Shown: positions 1 to 12,225 of the stretch, in pieces
Layout of the letters: the number at the start of each line of letters is the position of its first letter
Numbering within the stretch: the first letter of the stretch is position 1
Source of the DNA: Apodospora peruviana
Lineage: Eukaryota; Ascomycota; Sordariomycetes; Sordariales; Lasiosphaeriaceae
Direction of reading: 5' to 3'
Assembly (NCBI GenBank): GCA_033439685.1
Contig: JAUEDM010000006.1
Span: 2,170,001-2,234,000 of the forward strand
Length of the DNA stretch: 64,000 nucleotides
Notes under the pieces: model-generated
Database searches by the model: none
The model's input: only the letters and a program-made list of their open reading frames with translations
What the model was told of the DNA's origin: nothing
Program-made: the position numbers and the translations under genes

Positions 1-50
1 CTCGCTTCGTTCTCCTCACTAACGCTGGCTTCCATTGCCTAACCGTTCAG

Positions 51-2210
51 ATATTTACTTGAATCAAGTATGCCATTGTCGCGTCTTTCTTTTCTCTGTC
101 ATTTTGAAGCGCTGGGTCGCTTTCTGTTTCGTATGACCTGGTGAGACTGACCACGGCTCTCTGCACCGTCGTGTTCAGATTATCGAGAGACTGCCGCCAA
201 ACTCCAAAAAGAGTGGAGGATCCGCGCACCTCATCAGCAATTTGATTTCGCGCCTCATGTTCACAACTACGCACTTGTATCTCTCTTGAACAAGGGCTTG
301 GTTTATGAAGATTTCCAAAGGGAGTTTGACGCAGTATCACAACAGGTATGACAGCCCCAATTCTCTCAATTCCCCTTCTCCGTCCGACCTCATTGGGGGT
401 AGTTTTTTTCGGTAATGGGTGGCGGGTGCGCTGGCTTCCAGGCCCCAGGGGTCGCATTGCCGGGGGTGCTGACAGTTACTTTGCAGGTGCCTCATGATGT
501 GCCGGCAACGGTCGAGGCGACGGCGCGCGGGGTGTTTGGGCCGCTCAAATTTGAGCCTGCACCAAACGACGCCGAGGACGAGGACGAGTCAGAGCAGGAA
601 CCGGAGGAGCTTAACGATGGCTCTCGAAAGCGCCCGATGGACAGGCAGCATCACGGATTGCCCAATGGGTCTCCCGCAAATAAGCGGCAGCGATTATTGA
701 GCAACGGCTGTGAAAACGGGGCGGATTCAGCCACCACCCCTATGGACATCGACAACGGCCCAGACAATAACCACGCCTATCCATCGCCGCTGGAAGGTGA
801 GCAGGCCGTTTCCCCGCTACCTCACACCGAGGGCCCCGAGCAGGGTACGCAGGTCGAAAAGGTTCACGAACTCACGCCAGAGACTGTCTTTTTGCAACTG
901 GGCGGTGCCGAGTCTTCAGCAGCATCGCCAACGCGAGCTAACGAAAACCCTATCGTGCTGCACTGCGAGTGGAACCCCCAGAACCCGTCAATCTTGGCAG
1001 CTGCCGGGACCGATGCACTAGCCCGCGTTTGGACGGTCTCGCGTGGAGCCGCCACCCCCCAACTTCAAGCCCCAGACAGCGAAAGCCTGCCGGATCACGT
1101 GGACAGCGCAGGCACCCTCACTACCCGCCCTTTTAAGAATCTCCTTGAGGATGAAGTGTCTAGGAACGCGACGGTATCCGCCATGGCCTGGAATTGGAGT
1201 GGCGATGCCATTTCCCTTGCAGTCGAGAACGACGGCAGGGCCCGCATCTGCATCTGGGGGCTTGACGGCACCATCGTCCGTAAAATCGACGGTGTCGAGC
1301 CGCCCGTCATCAAGTTGCGCTGGAGCCCCAACAATGACTTCATCCTCGGCATCAGCCCAGAGAATCGCGGTACCCTGATTACCATTTACTCCTCGTCCAA
1401 GGAGAACTCGATGTCACACCTCCTTAGTGACCACGAACTTGTTGGCGACCTCGATGCAGCATGGATCAGTGATACCGAATTCATCTTGTGTGGCGGTGAC
1501 TGTCTAATTGGCTTACGCTGCACGGAAGACAAAATTCTGCCCGGCAGGGAGTTTCATACGGGCAAGGATGAGGCCTTCAGCCAAGTCCAGTTCGATTGGC
1601 GCACGAAGCTGATCGCCACTGCCACCGAGAAGGGCATCATCGACGTGAGTTCTTTTTATGGAGCGATCGAGAAACAAATTGCTAACTGTTGCTTGCAGCT
1701 CTGGGATGAATCTGGCCAACGCAAATCAATCTCTGCTCATATGGGACTGATTCCCGCTCTCCAGTGGCAGCCCTTGAAAGCTGAGCCTGCTGAAGACGAG
1801 AGACTGCTTGCGTCCGGCGGAGAAGACGGCGCCATCTGTATTTGGAACGTGCGCAGCCCAGAGAGTAAACCAAAGTACTCAATGACGATGTCACTTCCAA
1901 TTCTCGGCTTGTCGATGACTCCTGATGGAGCATTCATCGCCGGGGCAACCAGTGACAAGATTTTGATTTGGAAAGTTGGTGAGCATGCGATACCAAGAGC
2001 GAGTTGGAGTCGAGTCCCCCATCCAGGATGGCAAAGTCCCAGCCCAAAGGCGAACCCTGAGACAGAAGAAGATTTTTTACCTTGCCTTGGGTGGAATGCT
2101 GAGGGCCAAAAACTGGTCTATGGGGCAAATGGTCGAGTAAGTACCCGGAATGCTCAGAAAACGGCTTGGGACTAATGAAGATTCAGCTTGCGGTTATCAA
2201 CTTCCGTTAG
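51..2210 (+). CDS. TBL1/Sif2-type LisH-WD40 repeat protein (5' partial)
   Basis: Predicted WD40 repressor subunit of the Sif2/TBL1 family, a part of the Set3C/SMRT-type histone deacetylase complexes in the nucleus. Proposed exons are 51-67, 179-345, 487-1644, 1699-2136 and 2187-2210; the 5' end lies outside the window. The first visible exon is only 17 nt and gives the end of a LisH motif (YLLES), which continues into TAAKLQKEW and an F-box-like segment (FAPHVHNYALVSLLNKGLVY). An acidic linker (EDEDESEQEPEE) and a basic KRPMDRQ stretch precede WD repeats with IWGLDG, LWDESGQ, ASGGEDGAICIWNV and ISDKILIWKV-like blades. Intron 1645-1698 is 54 bases with no in-frame stop, so retention would add 18 residues. 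After the last intron the protein ends in LAVINFR, a typical end for this family. The family call is from recognised repeats and order; membership of Set3C is inference. Confidence 0.85.
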
Positions 2211-2569
2211 AGACGAGTCCGTATTGTTATTAGTGTTGAACGATCTCTTCCTAAGCCTAACGTGGCCGGGGATTGTACCATACCCGAAAATGGTATAACC
2301 CCGTGCGTTCGCGGCAGGTGTCTCGTGATAGGTCCCCGGATTCGGCCCAGCGCCTACATCTCGGAACAACCGTCTCCAGATTCGGGACTTCGGTGTCTCC
2401 TCCTGAGGATCTCAGTGCACCGCCGCAGTCCCGGGACATTTATCAGGTCCTCCGACAGGAGATATCTCCAGGCAGCTCAGTGCCTGTGCCGGCTGCCTCG
2501 GATAACCCCACGTCCTCAGAGTTCTTCGGCACTAGGAGACAGTTTGCCTGCTGCCCCGCGAGGCTAGGG

Positions 2570-2965
2570 ACCCTCGAACCAGAAGTCGCTACAGAGTGAA
2601 CCATATGGCGGATTAGATGAGCTCGCCGCTCTAGCTCATTCCTTGGATCGACGACAAGAGCCCGAGGATGAACCCGGGTCGAGAACTTCACAGGAGGAAC
2701 CCTCGAATCAGTATTGGATACATAGTGAATCTCACGGCGGACTAGACCAACTCGCCGATCTAGCTCTTTTCTTGGATCGACGACAAGGACACGAGGACCA
2801 ATCAGGCCGAGAACTTCACGGGTGGGACTCTCGAACCAGTCTTCGGTACACTGAATTCTTCGGCGGACTAGACGAGCTCGCCGATCTAGCTCTTCCCTTG
2901 GATCGACGACAAGATCCCCGAGGATCAACGAGGTCGAGAACCTCGCAGAGCCAGATACGCCATCT
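2570..2965. repeat. degenerate minisatellite, unit 126-129 bases
   Basis: Three diverged tandem copies begin with GGCGGAYTAGA at 2607, 2736 and 2862, so the spacings are 129 and 126 bases. Each copy carries a conserved core TTGGATCGACGACAAG, followed by a variable stretch and a GTCGAGAACTTCAC-like block. A partial copy precedes the first (about 2572-2606). Both spacings are multiples of three. Because of this, long frames stay open on both strands: about 2643-2984 on the plus strand and 2443-3084 on the minus strand. I recognise no protein family in either frame. It lies just downstream of the TBL1 stop. It may be a non-coding minisatellite or the remnant of a repeat-protein gene. Confidence 0.8.
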
Positions 2966-4183
2966 CCAAGAGCTGCAAGGATAAACCGAGGCGGGCAGAC
3001 TAGGTTACGCGGTGACAGGCTTCTCGTGCTTGGTGCATGGACAGTGGTGTCTGTGGCAAGCCAGGACGAGACCCTGGTTTGCAATTGGAATCTCCGCTTT
3101 GCGGATCTGTAGAAGCCTCACCTTTTGATGTGTGAAATAACGAACGCATCATTCTTTTTGAGTTTGGGTTGTTGTTTGTTTTTGCTTTGTACCGAGGCGT
3201 GCAGGATAAAACGTTGTTTGGTCTTGATAGGTTTGGACTTCTAGTTACTTTTGACTCCTGGGTGAGGAAACATACACATAGGGATTGCACATACAAAGAA
3301 GTAAGGTAGCCAGTATCTTTAGTCAAATATAACTAATTTAAGCTGTAAAAGCGTCGTTGTCTGGATGTTTTGCTGGGCTTTCCGTTGATGGCTTGACCGC
3401 ATGTGATGGCTTGGACAATTAGGTGGTCCATCGTGCAGTGAGTGACAACTGGGCCGGTTGCATAAGGTAACCAAGTAAGTTGACAAAGGATGGCGAGCAT
3501 TGTATACCATACTACGGCAATCGAACGGCGATGCTGTACTATGGCGCGCGGTTGGTTGTTCTCACCTATCAACAGCATGATGTGTACGGATTCATCGACT
3601 CCAAGATGCTCTCGATGAATGATATAATCGCAAGGTGACTGACTACAGTTGGTATGACTCGAAACGAGCTGGTAAATAGATAAATATCGTAATAACTTTT
3701 GCATTGTTTTGTCAACTGTGGTATCATCCGTCATCTGTCCTCCGTCCTCCGTCCTTCCCCGCCACCCTAGCTACTACTGCTGCTTCCTAGAAGCAGACAA
3801 CAAGAAGAAACCCTAATTATCTAGACCTGCGCTTTCTCTAAACCCGTCTTGGCTAAGAAAGTAAGGTATTCGCGTTATCCACGTCAAAGGCTCAGTTAAG
3901 TAACTGACCTGGGAATATTAATATGAAAACAAGCAAAGAACTCAATTACGTGGTATATAAAAACAGACAAAGAGAAAAACAGATGCCAACCACTTGCTCG
4001 CGGATGGGGTATTAGAAAGGGATTTTTCCCTACACCTGGAAACGCCAAGCACAAACCAAAATGCCACCCACTGCAACACAATTCCACGAAACCTTATGTG
4101 TGCGAAAAAGCAACCCAGACCGCTCCTCCACCTGCAAAGTTTCCCTGCTCGTAAACGATACTACGATAATGGGATATTGCTCA
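2966..4183. other. intergenic, no gene seen
   Basis: About 1.2 kb between the minisatellite and the 3' end of the MFS exporter. It contains only short random frames, a small (GTCCTCC)n-like run near 3735-3755, and AT-rich stretches near 3690 and 3940. The right part is expected to hold the 3' UTR of the leftward exporter gene. Confidence 0.6.
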
Positions 4184-6147
4184 TTAAACACCATTACCGA
4201 GCGACTCCTCAGTCTTCTTCGGCGGATTGCCCTGGGCACCATCTCTGATATCCTTTTCGCTGTTCGGGGTGCTTTCGTCGAAGGTCTCCGCAATCTCGAG
4301 GGGGTTCACACCCGGCGGCGCAGTGGGTGCGAACGAGCTCTTCGCCCGGAGCTTGTGGCCATAGAGGTAGAACAACACGGGGATGGGCACGAGCGCAGCC
4401 GCCACGCAACCGAGGAGTGTCGAGGCCCACTGAATGCCCATTCCGTTGAACATGTAAGTTGCAAACAGAGGAAAGCCGGCTCCGGCCAAGGAGCGAAGGA
4501 AAGTATTGGCGGCAATGGCGGAGGCGGCAAACATGAGATACGAGTCAACAAGGTAGTTGAGAGCCTGGAGGAAGATGGAAAGTAACCCAAAGCCGCTGAG
4601 GATGCCGGAAAGAGTCGGGACAATCCAGTGCACGTCGGCGCGGTAGCCCGACCAGCCGAACCAAAAGAGACCGGCGGCAAAGGCGGCACCACCGGCGATG
4701 ACGCTCGGGAGACGCCACTCCGGAACGGGCACACCATTATTAGCGACAAGTTTGCGCTGATACCAAGGCTGCTGAAGCAGGACGGTAACACCTGCGATGA
4801 GTTGACCAAGAATCATGCCAAAGAACGTCAGGCCAGAAATGCCGGCAGAAAAGTGATGGACACCCTGAAAGACCAGCGGATACGCCGTCAAGAACAGGTA
4901 CAAAAGCCCATAAATAAAGGCCATGTATACAGACAGAGAGGCAATGATCGGCTCGCTAAACAGCATCCGAATCGGGCGGGAGAAGTTCTTGGTCACCAAT
5001 TCCCTGAAGTCGACCTCGATTTCCTCCTGTTTGGCGTGAATTCCCCAGTTCAAAGTTCGGCGGCGCAACTCGGATGCTTTGGCGACAAGAATAACCGGCG
5101 GGTAGGTCTCCTCGAGGAAGATAAGGTTAAGACCGAAAGCGAGGAACCCCATAAAGGCCACGATATAGGCCGTCCACCGCCAGCCGAGATGGGAATCCAC
5201 AATGAAGCCGCCAACAAACGGGGCTAGAAGAGGCCCCGAGAAAACCGTCATACTGAACACGGTAATCGCTATTCCTCGTGTCCTGTTGTCGAACATGTCC
5301 GAGAAGACAGCTGCGACGACAGCCAGCGGGCACGCGCCGAAGAAGCCAGCAAAGAAGCGGGTGATCATAATCGTCTGGAGATCCTTGGCGGTCGCCGTCG
5401 CGATATTGAAGATGGAGAAGCCGAACATGGACAAGACCAAGGGCAGCCTGCGACCTCTCAACTCGGAGAGAGGAGCCCATAGTGTCGGACCTGTCGCGAA
5501 ACCGAGGACGTAGAGCGAGACTCCGAGTATACCGACGGTCGTCGACACACCGAATTGGGCGCTGATAGCACGTGTGGCCGCGGAGAAAATGCTCGAGCCG
5601 AAGGCGGCCGTCATGGTGGTGTACCCTAGAACAGCAGCAGTACCGAGCCTGTTGATGGGAATTCACCTGTCAGCAAACCGTATCGAAATACGAAAATCAA
5701 ACGTCAGATGACCTACTTCTTGCCCAGTGGCCAGTTTTGCGCGTGCAAGGGATCGTCGGGACCATCGAATTCTACCACATATTCCTCCTGGTCAGGTAAA
5801 AGGGGGGGATACGGCTTCCCGGCGCCAAATTCGGGGAGAGGTTTCCTAGACTCGCGTTTCCTAGACTCGCGGCTCTTTGGGTCTCTACCCACGGTGCCGC
5901 TGTGCTGGCTTCTCTGCGTGTATATGCGACCCAGCTCGGTGGGATGGCGCTCGAGGTCGCGCTGGGTAGACACTCGGCTCATGCCAACTCCGCGCCGTGT
6001 AGGTGCACCATCTGAAGATGATGTCGAAACAGACGAGGCGGAGACGACTCTCTCGATCTCTTCGCTGCGTCTGCTCGGAAAACGCTCGGGGGAAGCATTG
6101 CTCTCGGCCGCGGCGAGCTCGCGGTCGACTTCGTCCATAGGCACCAT
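4184..6147 (-). CDS. MFS exporter, DHA1 (drug:H+ antiporter-1/polyamine-like) type
   Basis: Predicted plasma-membrane proton antiporter of 631 residues. Two exons, 6147-5717 and 5648-4184, flank a 68-base intron; the join restores NWPLGKK-LGTAAVLGYTTM, the usual start of the first membrane helix in this group. Residues 1-140 are a cytosolic Ser/Arg-rich tail that includes a short tandem repeat (SRESRKRESRK). Then come twelve predicted helices. The motif-A region reads GPTLWAPLSELRGRR, followed by RFFAGFFGACPLAVVAAVFSD and GPLLAPFVGGFI, which are DHA1 signatures of the polyamine/fluconazole-resistance type. A central hydrophilic loop (about residues 350-390) splits the two halves. The substrate cannot be read from sequence. 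No neighbouring biosynthetic genes suggest a dedicated product. Confidence 0.9.
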
Positions 6148-7512
6148 TGATTATGTTGTGTTTATCCTAGCGAGTGTACGGTGTATTGCAGAAAAAATAT
6201 GAGATGAACCTAGCGCAACGAGAAGGTCCAAAAGAAATGAGACGGTATTCTTGGCTGGGTCAGGGACAGAAGCACTTTCAAAGAAACAGAACGAAGGGAG
6301 GTACGTCAAGGCAATTTTAATGGTAAGCAGCAACTTCAAGTCAAGAAGCTGTCGAGGAGGTGCAACGGCGTAGTTTCCCTTCTTGATAAGCAGAATGACG
6401 TTCACGAACCCTGATCCCTGAAATTCGAGGAGAGAAGATCTGGAGAGGAAGAAAATACTTCATGTAATTACAAACAGATGGAGGGAAGGGGCAAATATGG
6501 ACCTTCCCAGAGATCAATGGAGCTCAGGAGTTTGTTCTTAGTGCCGTTCCAATGGATGTGGAGAGCCGACAAGCCTGGTAAGAAAAAAAAAGACGAAGCT
6601 CGGCACTCGCCTCTTGTCGACGGGAAAGATGACCAACGACTTCCCGACGTTTATATCAAATCGCCCCAGATCGGGGGCTCCATCACGACCGTCCCGACTC
6701 TTTTTGGGGGCCCGTATTCATTGTTTTGACAAGGAAGCGGCAGGTCACACGGCTCGGCCGGCACGCAGCGACCTTGTTTATGGCGAGCACCGAGGTGGGG
6801 TCAGTGATGATATCACCCCTTGCACCCCTGCTTTCGTCCAGGTCCGGCACGCAAACATCAAAGCACATGTTGGTCTTACTCATCGGCATCCCGGTACAGA
6901 GATGACCGCAAATCGTTATCGTCCCCTGCCGTGAAATGCGCAAATTCTCCATATTTGGAAAAATCCTTAGGCCTAGGCCTTACTAAGTGGTCCGTGTTCT
7001 TGCTTGTAATTGCTACGGATTACAGTGTGCGCAAAGCTGCCTATACGGATTCCGCATAACACGTACACTACCTATCCCACAGTAGCTGCAGTATTGCATC
7101 ATGCGGCGCATTGTCATCTGAGTAGGTACACTAGTACAAGAGACATGCTGACGAACTCTCCGAGAGTTTGCTCGCAACCCTTCGCACTTGGAACCATATA
7201 TTGGGGTTTTGTCAAATAATCCGAGGCCGGTGTGTCTACCGCGTAATTCGAGATCTGTGCCGATTCGACACTCTCGGCGGCCTCAAACCCGCCGAGGCAT
7301 CCACCATGGATAATGCAGCCCGCCCGGTACGGGGACACGAAGTGCGTGGTGCCACAGAAAAAGCTTAGCTCCAGTTCCTGGCGCCACTGACAGTGCGGTC
7401 AGGGATCGCCACTTTTCGACCGAGAATTTCAACACCATCTCCCTGCCAATGCCTAAAAAAACTCGTGGAATCTGTAGCCCACAAAGGGCCGCGGATAGCC
7501 GCACGAAAAACT
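6148..7512. other. intergenic: exporter promoter side and 3' flank of the sugar-type carrier
   Basis: About 1.36 kb. The left part is the presumed promoter and 5' UTR of the leftward DHA1 exporter; the right part is the 3' flank of the next leftward gene. No frame here resembles a protein. An AGGCCTAGGCCT-type palindrome sits near 6968-6979. Confidence 0.55.
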
Positions 7513-9202
7513 TCAACGGACGCCCCAGTTATCCCCTTCCAGAAGACTCGCCGAATCTTCGAGAGTTAGCCCGGCCGTCTCAGGGTAGACCCGCCAGATC
7601 AGACCGTAGCCGATCCCGCATATGATGGCGTACAGCACAAACGTCCAAGTCGGCGTCAAAACGTCCATCAAAAGCAGGAACGTGAGCCCAATGACAAAGT
7701 TTGCGCCCCAGTTGGTGGCCGTCGCAATACCGCTCCCCAGCGACCGCACGCCGAGCGAGAATAACTCGCTCTGCATCCAGGGCACGTTGCCGAGGCCGAT
7801 GGCGTAGCCGGCGACGTACATCATGATGCTGACCAGGATCACAACCGCTGCGCTCTGGGCTGGGTGGTCTGCCATCGTAGAGTCAGACGAGGCCGAATCC
7901 GAGGAGAGCTCGACGAATGAGAAGCCGTGTCCCGCCAGGAGCAGACCTGCTATCATGAACGGAATCGACCAGAGGAGTATCCGTCTCCTCCCCACTCGGT
8001 CGATCAGGCTGAGTGCTACCAGTGTGAAGGCGAAATTGGTGACGGCAACCACCAGTGATGTGAGCGTGGGCATGGGAAACCCAACAAGCGTGAATATCGT
8101 GGCCGAGAAATACATAAGCGAGTTCTGAACAACCACATTAGCATCGTTGGAAATTCAAGCATTTTTCAGGGGCGGCACTCACAAATCCGCATAGCTGCTG
8201 AAGACCCTGGAGGAGGCAGGCGATTGCCAGCGCTCGCCTATTCCGACGAACTGCAAATAGTTGGTGGAAAGAGTCTAGCCATACAGCACCTCCGTTGGTT
8301 CGCCGACTGCTCATCCTCCTGGCGGCCTCCTCTTCCCTCACCTCGATTTCAATATTCTTCAACGTAGCGTCGACCAGCCTGGACGAACCGGAATGCTTGC
8401 CAGAGACTCTTTGAATGACTGATCGCGCTACGGCCGAACGACCGGCCTTGACCAGCCACCGCGGGCTCTCGGGCATGAAAAGCATGATGATTGTCTGTAG
8501 TGCGGCAGGGAGAGCGCCCAGACCAACCATCCACCTCCAGCCAGTTGCCTGGCTCGCGTAGGCCCCAAATGCCCAGCCCACGACGTAGGCAATTACCTGG
8601 CCCAGGGTAATGAAGACGATGTTCATGGTGACAAGTCGCCCTCTGTGGGTTGACGGTGCCAACTCGGCGATGTACAGCGGAACCACAAAGCTCGCCGCAC
8701 CGACGGCAGCGCCGACTATAGAACGACCGAGGATCATGGCCGAAACGGTCGAGCTCAGCGCCTGTACCACGGCGCCGAGGATGAAGAGGCTGTCGGCGAC
8801 CAGAATCACGCGTTTCCGGCCCAAGGCATCGGCCAGCACGGAAGCGAAGGGTGATATTAAGAGTGCAAATAACGACGTGCAAGACGTGATGATGGACTTG
8901 TCCAGCGATGTGAGGGCCCTGCTCGACAGGGAGGTGCCGATGGACACAAGAGTCGCGGAGATGACGCCCGTGTCGTATCCGAAAAGAAGGCCGCTTATTC
9001 CGGCCGAAAAGGTCAGAAGCCATATGAACCACCCCGCAGACTCGTCGGCGAGCTTCCCCGGGGCGGACCGGACATGGCCATCCTGGAAATCGCTGTCGCC
9101 GGCTGTCGGTGCATCCCGGTGCTGGTGCTGCTGATCGTCGTCGTCCTCCGGTCGAGAGTTAGCGATCAACGGCTCTTGTTGATTGCTAGTATCACTGTTC
9201 AT
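7513..9202 (-). CDS. MFS sugar/inositol-type transporter (Itr-like)
   Basis: Predicted proton-coupled sugar-porter-family carrier of 543 residues in the plasma membrane. Two exons, 9202-8183 and 8124-7513, flank a 58-base intron with GTGAGT donor and TTCAG acceptor. Joining gives QLCGF-NSLMYFS, as expected in helix 7 of the family. Visible signatures are GLLFGYDTGVIS in helix 1, ADALGRKR (loop 2-3), PESPRW before the central loop, SLIDRVGRRR (loop 8-9) and a C-terminal PETAGLTLED in place of the usual PETKG. The order and spacing resemble the Itr1/Itr2 myo-inositol branch more than hexose carriers, but substrate is inference. It is transcribed away from the short-chain dehydrogenase gene, and the two share an 878-base upstream region. 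Confidence 0.9.
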
Positions 9203-10080
9203 GGCGGCTTGTTCGATGTACTGAGTCCGGGGCCGCTTCTGTACTGCTTTCCGGTGGGTGCGTTCGATAGTCGTCGGGGTTTACGGAAAGGAACCTTGAT
9301 GGATTACACCGTGGTTTCGGCACGCATGGCGCGTGACTGTGTGACATGGCAACTGTCGGGGCCGAGTGCCTGACTTACGGATCACCTGGCACGTGACATT
9401 GGTTGAAATTGAATAGTGCTTGAAGTTTCAACCCACATAAACATCACGGGCATATTTCTAAATCTCGAGTCTTGCCTTTATTTGAATTATACGCAGTCAG
9501 CCTCCTCTTTGACCAGATGTGAGAGGCGTGGTTGTTTGTGAATGATCCCTCGTGGCGTGGTGCGGTATTCCGTACAGTCCAATACTTACGGTACCTGGTA
9601 TGTGCGGTACTCCGTGGTCGTCACACCGGCCCCGCGGTGCCCCGCGCCGCCCCTTATAGATCGGTCTCGGCTAGCCGCCAGGGTGCGCAGTTGGCAAGGG
9701 TCTCAATTGAAACATCAGAGCCAGGGGCAATTGTTTCAACGCACGGCTGGCATGCTTCGTGTGACGCTCGTCCGTGACAGATTGAAGCTCCAACCGCAAG
9801 CCAACTCTGACATTTGTACTCTTCGTCCCATCCTTTCCCCTTTCTTTGACAATTCTGGAAGTTCTGATTCTAACTATTTGTCTTGAACTACCAATCATTT
9901 CAACACTGAGGTTTCTTCAGTTCTGAATACCTAATTACCACGAATAGGATCTCCCCGCCCTCGAATTCGACATCCCGATCGAACAACCCACTTTCTTTTC
10001 TCTACATCTGGTGGGATATTTGGATCGAAACCGATAACCTATACTGTAGATAACGGCAGTCAAAGACAGCGACAGTCAAA
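9203..10080. promoter_or_regulatory. shared divergent upstream region of the Itr-like and SDR genes
   Basis: 878 bases separate two start codons that face away from each other, so the region must hold both promoters. It includes a pyrimidine-rich stretch before the rightward ATG (CTTTCTTTTCTC near 9990), typical of fungal 5' leaders. No specific operator could be assigned. Confidence 0.5.
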
Positions 10081-11239
10081 ATGTCGACACCCTTTACCAC
10101 ACCGCCACAGCGAGACTCCTGGTTCGCACCGCTCTCCATCGACCTCCTCGTGAAGGTGCTCAGAACCAGCTTTTTCCACCCCTTTATAGCATGGATCGTT
10201 CCGCTCTGCTTCCGTGCACAGAACATGCACTGGGATGCTACACCCATGTTAGTGTCGATCGGATGGGCAGCATTCATCAGTCTCTGCTGGATCTTCGGCA
10301 CTATCAACAACAGGCTGGCCTTTGGGCTGCCTCGCGAGGTGGATCTTAGCGAGGAGGTCATTGTGATTACCGGTGGTGCCAGCGGGCTGGGCCTGCTGAT
10401 TGCCGAGGTCTACGGCATGCGCGGTGCGACTGTCGCCGTGCTGGATATCAAGGACATGGAGAACGGAGAGGCCCGTGGCGTGACCTACTACAAGTGCGAC
10501 GTGACGGACAAGGACGAGGTTGCGCGTGTCGCGGCCCAGATCGAAATAGATGTGAGTTTTTACTCCCACTAGAATATTATAGCATTACAAGTCCATTGAC
10601 AATGGCCCAAATTTTCAGCTCGGCACGCCGACCGTCCTGATCAACAACGCGGCCATCGTCAACGGCAAGCGCCTTCTCGACCTCGACATCGCCGAGATCG
10701 AGAAGAGCCTCTCCACCAACCTGCTCAGCCACTTCTACACCCTCAAGGCCTTCCTACCCGCGCTGGCCCGCAGCGAAGTCGGCGGCACCGTCGTCACCAT
10801 CTCGAGCGTGATCGGCCAGACGGGTGCCGCCCGGCTGACCGACTATGCGGCCGCCAAGGGCGGCATCACGGCGCTGCACAAGTCGCTGGCCGCTGAGCTG
10901 CGCGAGAGCCACCCACAGATCCGCACCGTACTAGTCACTCCTGGCCAGATCAGCACCCCGCTGTTCTACGGCGTGCAGACGCCCAACGCCTTCCTCGCGC
11001 CCGTCGTCGAGCCCGTGGATGTCGCGAAGGAGATCATCAAGGCCATTGACAATGGGCACAACGCGGCCATCGGCACGCCCTTATATGCAAGGTGGATTGA
11101 GTGGTACAATGTGCTGCCGCTTGGCGTGCAGGCTGTCGTGCGGAGGATCGCGGGGGTCGATACGGCGATGAAGACGTTTGTTGGGCGGAACGGGACCAAG
11201 ATGAGTGAGAAGAATGGGGGCTTAATACAAGGGTTTTGA
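10081..11239 (+). CDS. membrane-anchored short-chain dehydrogenase/reductase (RDH10/DHRS-like)
   Basis: Predicted NAD(P)-dependent oxidoreductase of 362 residues. Exons 10081-10551 and 10619-11239 flank a 67-base intron; the ATG follows a CAAA context. A hydrophobic segment at about residues 53-73 (ML...AFISLCWIFG) would anchor it, probably in the ER. The Rossmann fold shows TGGASGLG (97-104), the acidic D in AVLDIKD, CDVTD, INNAA (about 165-169), and the catalytic set S219/S220, Y233 and K237 (YAAAK). The arrangement is that of classical SDR16C-type retinol/sterol dehydrogenases, which are lipid-directed. Substrate is unknown. It is divergent from the Itr-like carrier, and a gene-poor tract lies downstream. 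Confidence 0.9.
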
Positions 11240-12150
11240 GGTAAGATGTCTAGAATGAGCGCTGGAACGCTTGTTGGGTTTGGCTGGCTATCTGGGTGGC
11301 ATACTGTTTGGTAGTTAATTTTAGTGGCTTAAAATAGAGCTAGAAAAAACTGGTGATGTTATGTAATGATATGGTATTTTGATGAAATTAATTGGAGGGC
11401 TCTACCTGCGTGGTGTAAGAATTAAGGAGGCAAGTTAATATAGAACATATGTGCACAGAAGGAGATTTGTGATCAAACTATTGCTGGGCTGTGAGTGTTA
11501 GACTGGTTGGAGAGCGTGGAAAGGGGTAGAATGAGATCGAGGTTGATATCCGCGTTGAATGCCTACCCGCCTACCTGCCTTGATACTGTTCAACCCGTGC
11601 CCATAATTTTATCGCGGTTATCATGCTCATCGAAATAGACACCTGCTAGCTGGCCTGCCTCATGATGTGTGGGCTCTACTACGTCGTTAGCACTTGTACA
11701 GCATGCATCTTGAGCCACATATCGAGATCAAGCTCCCTACTCCGGTGAGTTCGATCATTTTCAGTAGGGGTTATACAACAAGCCATGACCAGAGCTCATA
11801 TGAGAGAGTGCGCATTTGGGACTTAGATACACACTTTCCCGGTGGGCAGTTATGAAAGTCGATGTTTTGTTGCCGCTTACTAGGTACCTATCTGACATGA
11901 CCCGACATGTTCAGACGGTCTGTGTGTTGTTCATTTCCAGTCCTTCTTCTGCCTCAATCTCTTCATCAACGACAAGACTTCAGTCGATTTATCTCTTCTC
12001 CGCTTATTAGTTATCCGTTTCTGCGTCTACCATGGCTTAATATGCTTCTATCCTGGACATTGACATTGTCGTTATATAAACAGAGAGTGTCGTCAGATTG
12101 AGCAGTCATCAGAGATAAGTAAGGTATGCTGCTATCTTATAGACAGCCTA

Positions 12151-12225
12151 TATCTGCACATATCTACGTTGTGTGTAGGTGGTGCTCGGTGTAGTAAAAC
12201 ATCACATCTGCGCATATCTACGTTG
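12151..12225. repeat. pair of short direct repeats
   Basis: The 21-base sequence at 12151-12171 (ending CATATCTACGTTG) recurs at 12205-12225 with two or three differences, 54 bases apart. It lies in the AT-rich gene-poor tract. No coding role is evident. Confidence 0.5.

Noticed and set aside
4061..5513. Plus-strand frames opposite the DHA1 exporter
   Set aside because: The minus frame has clear MFS motifs and a proper intron; the antisense frames have none.
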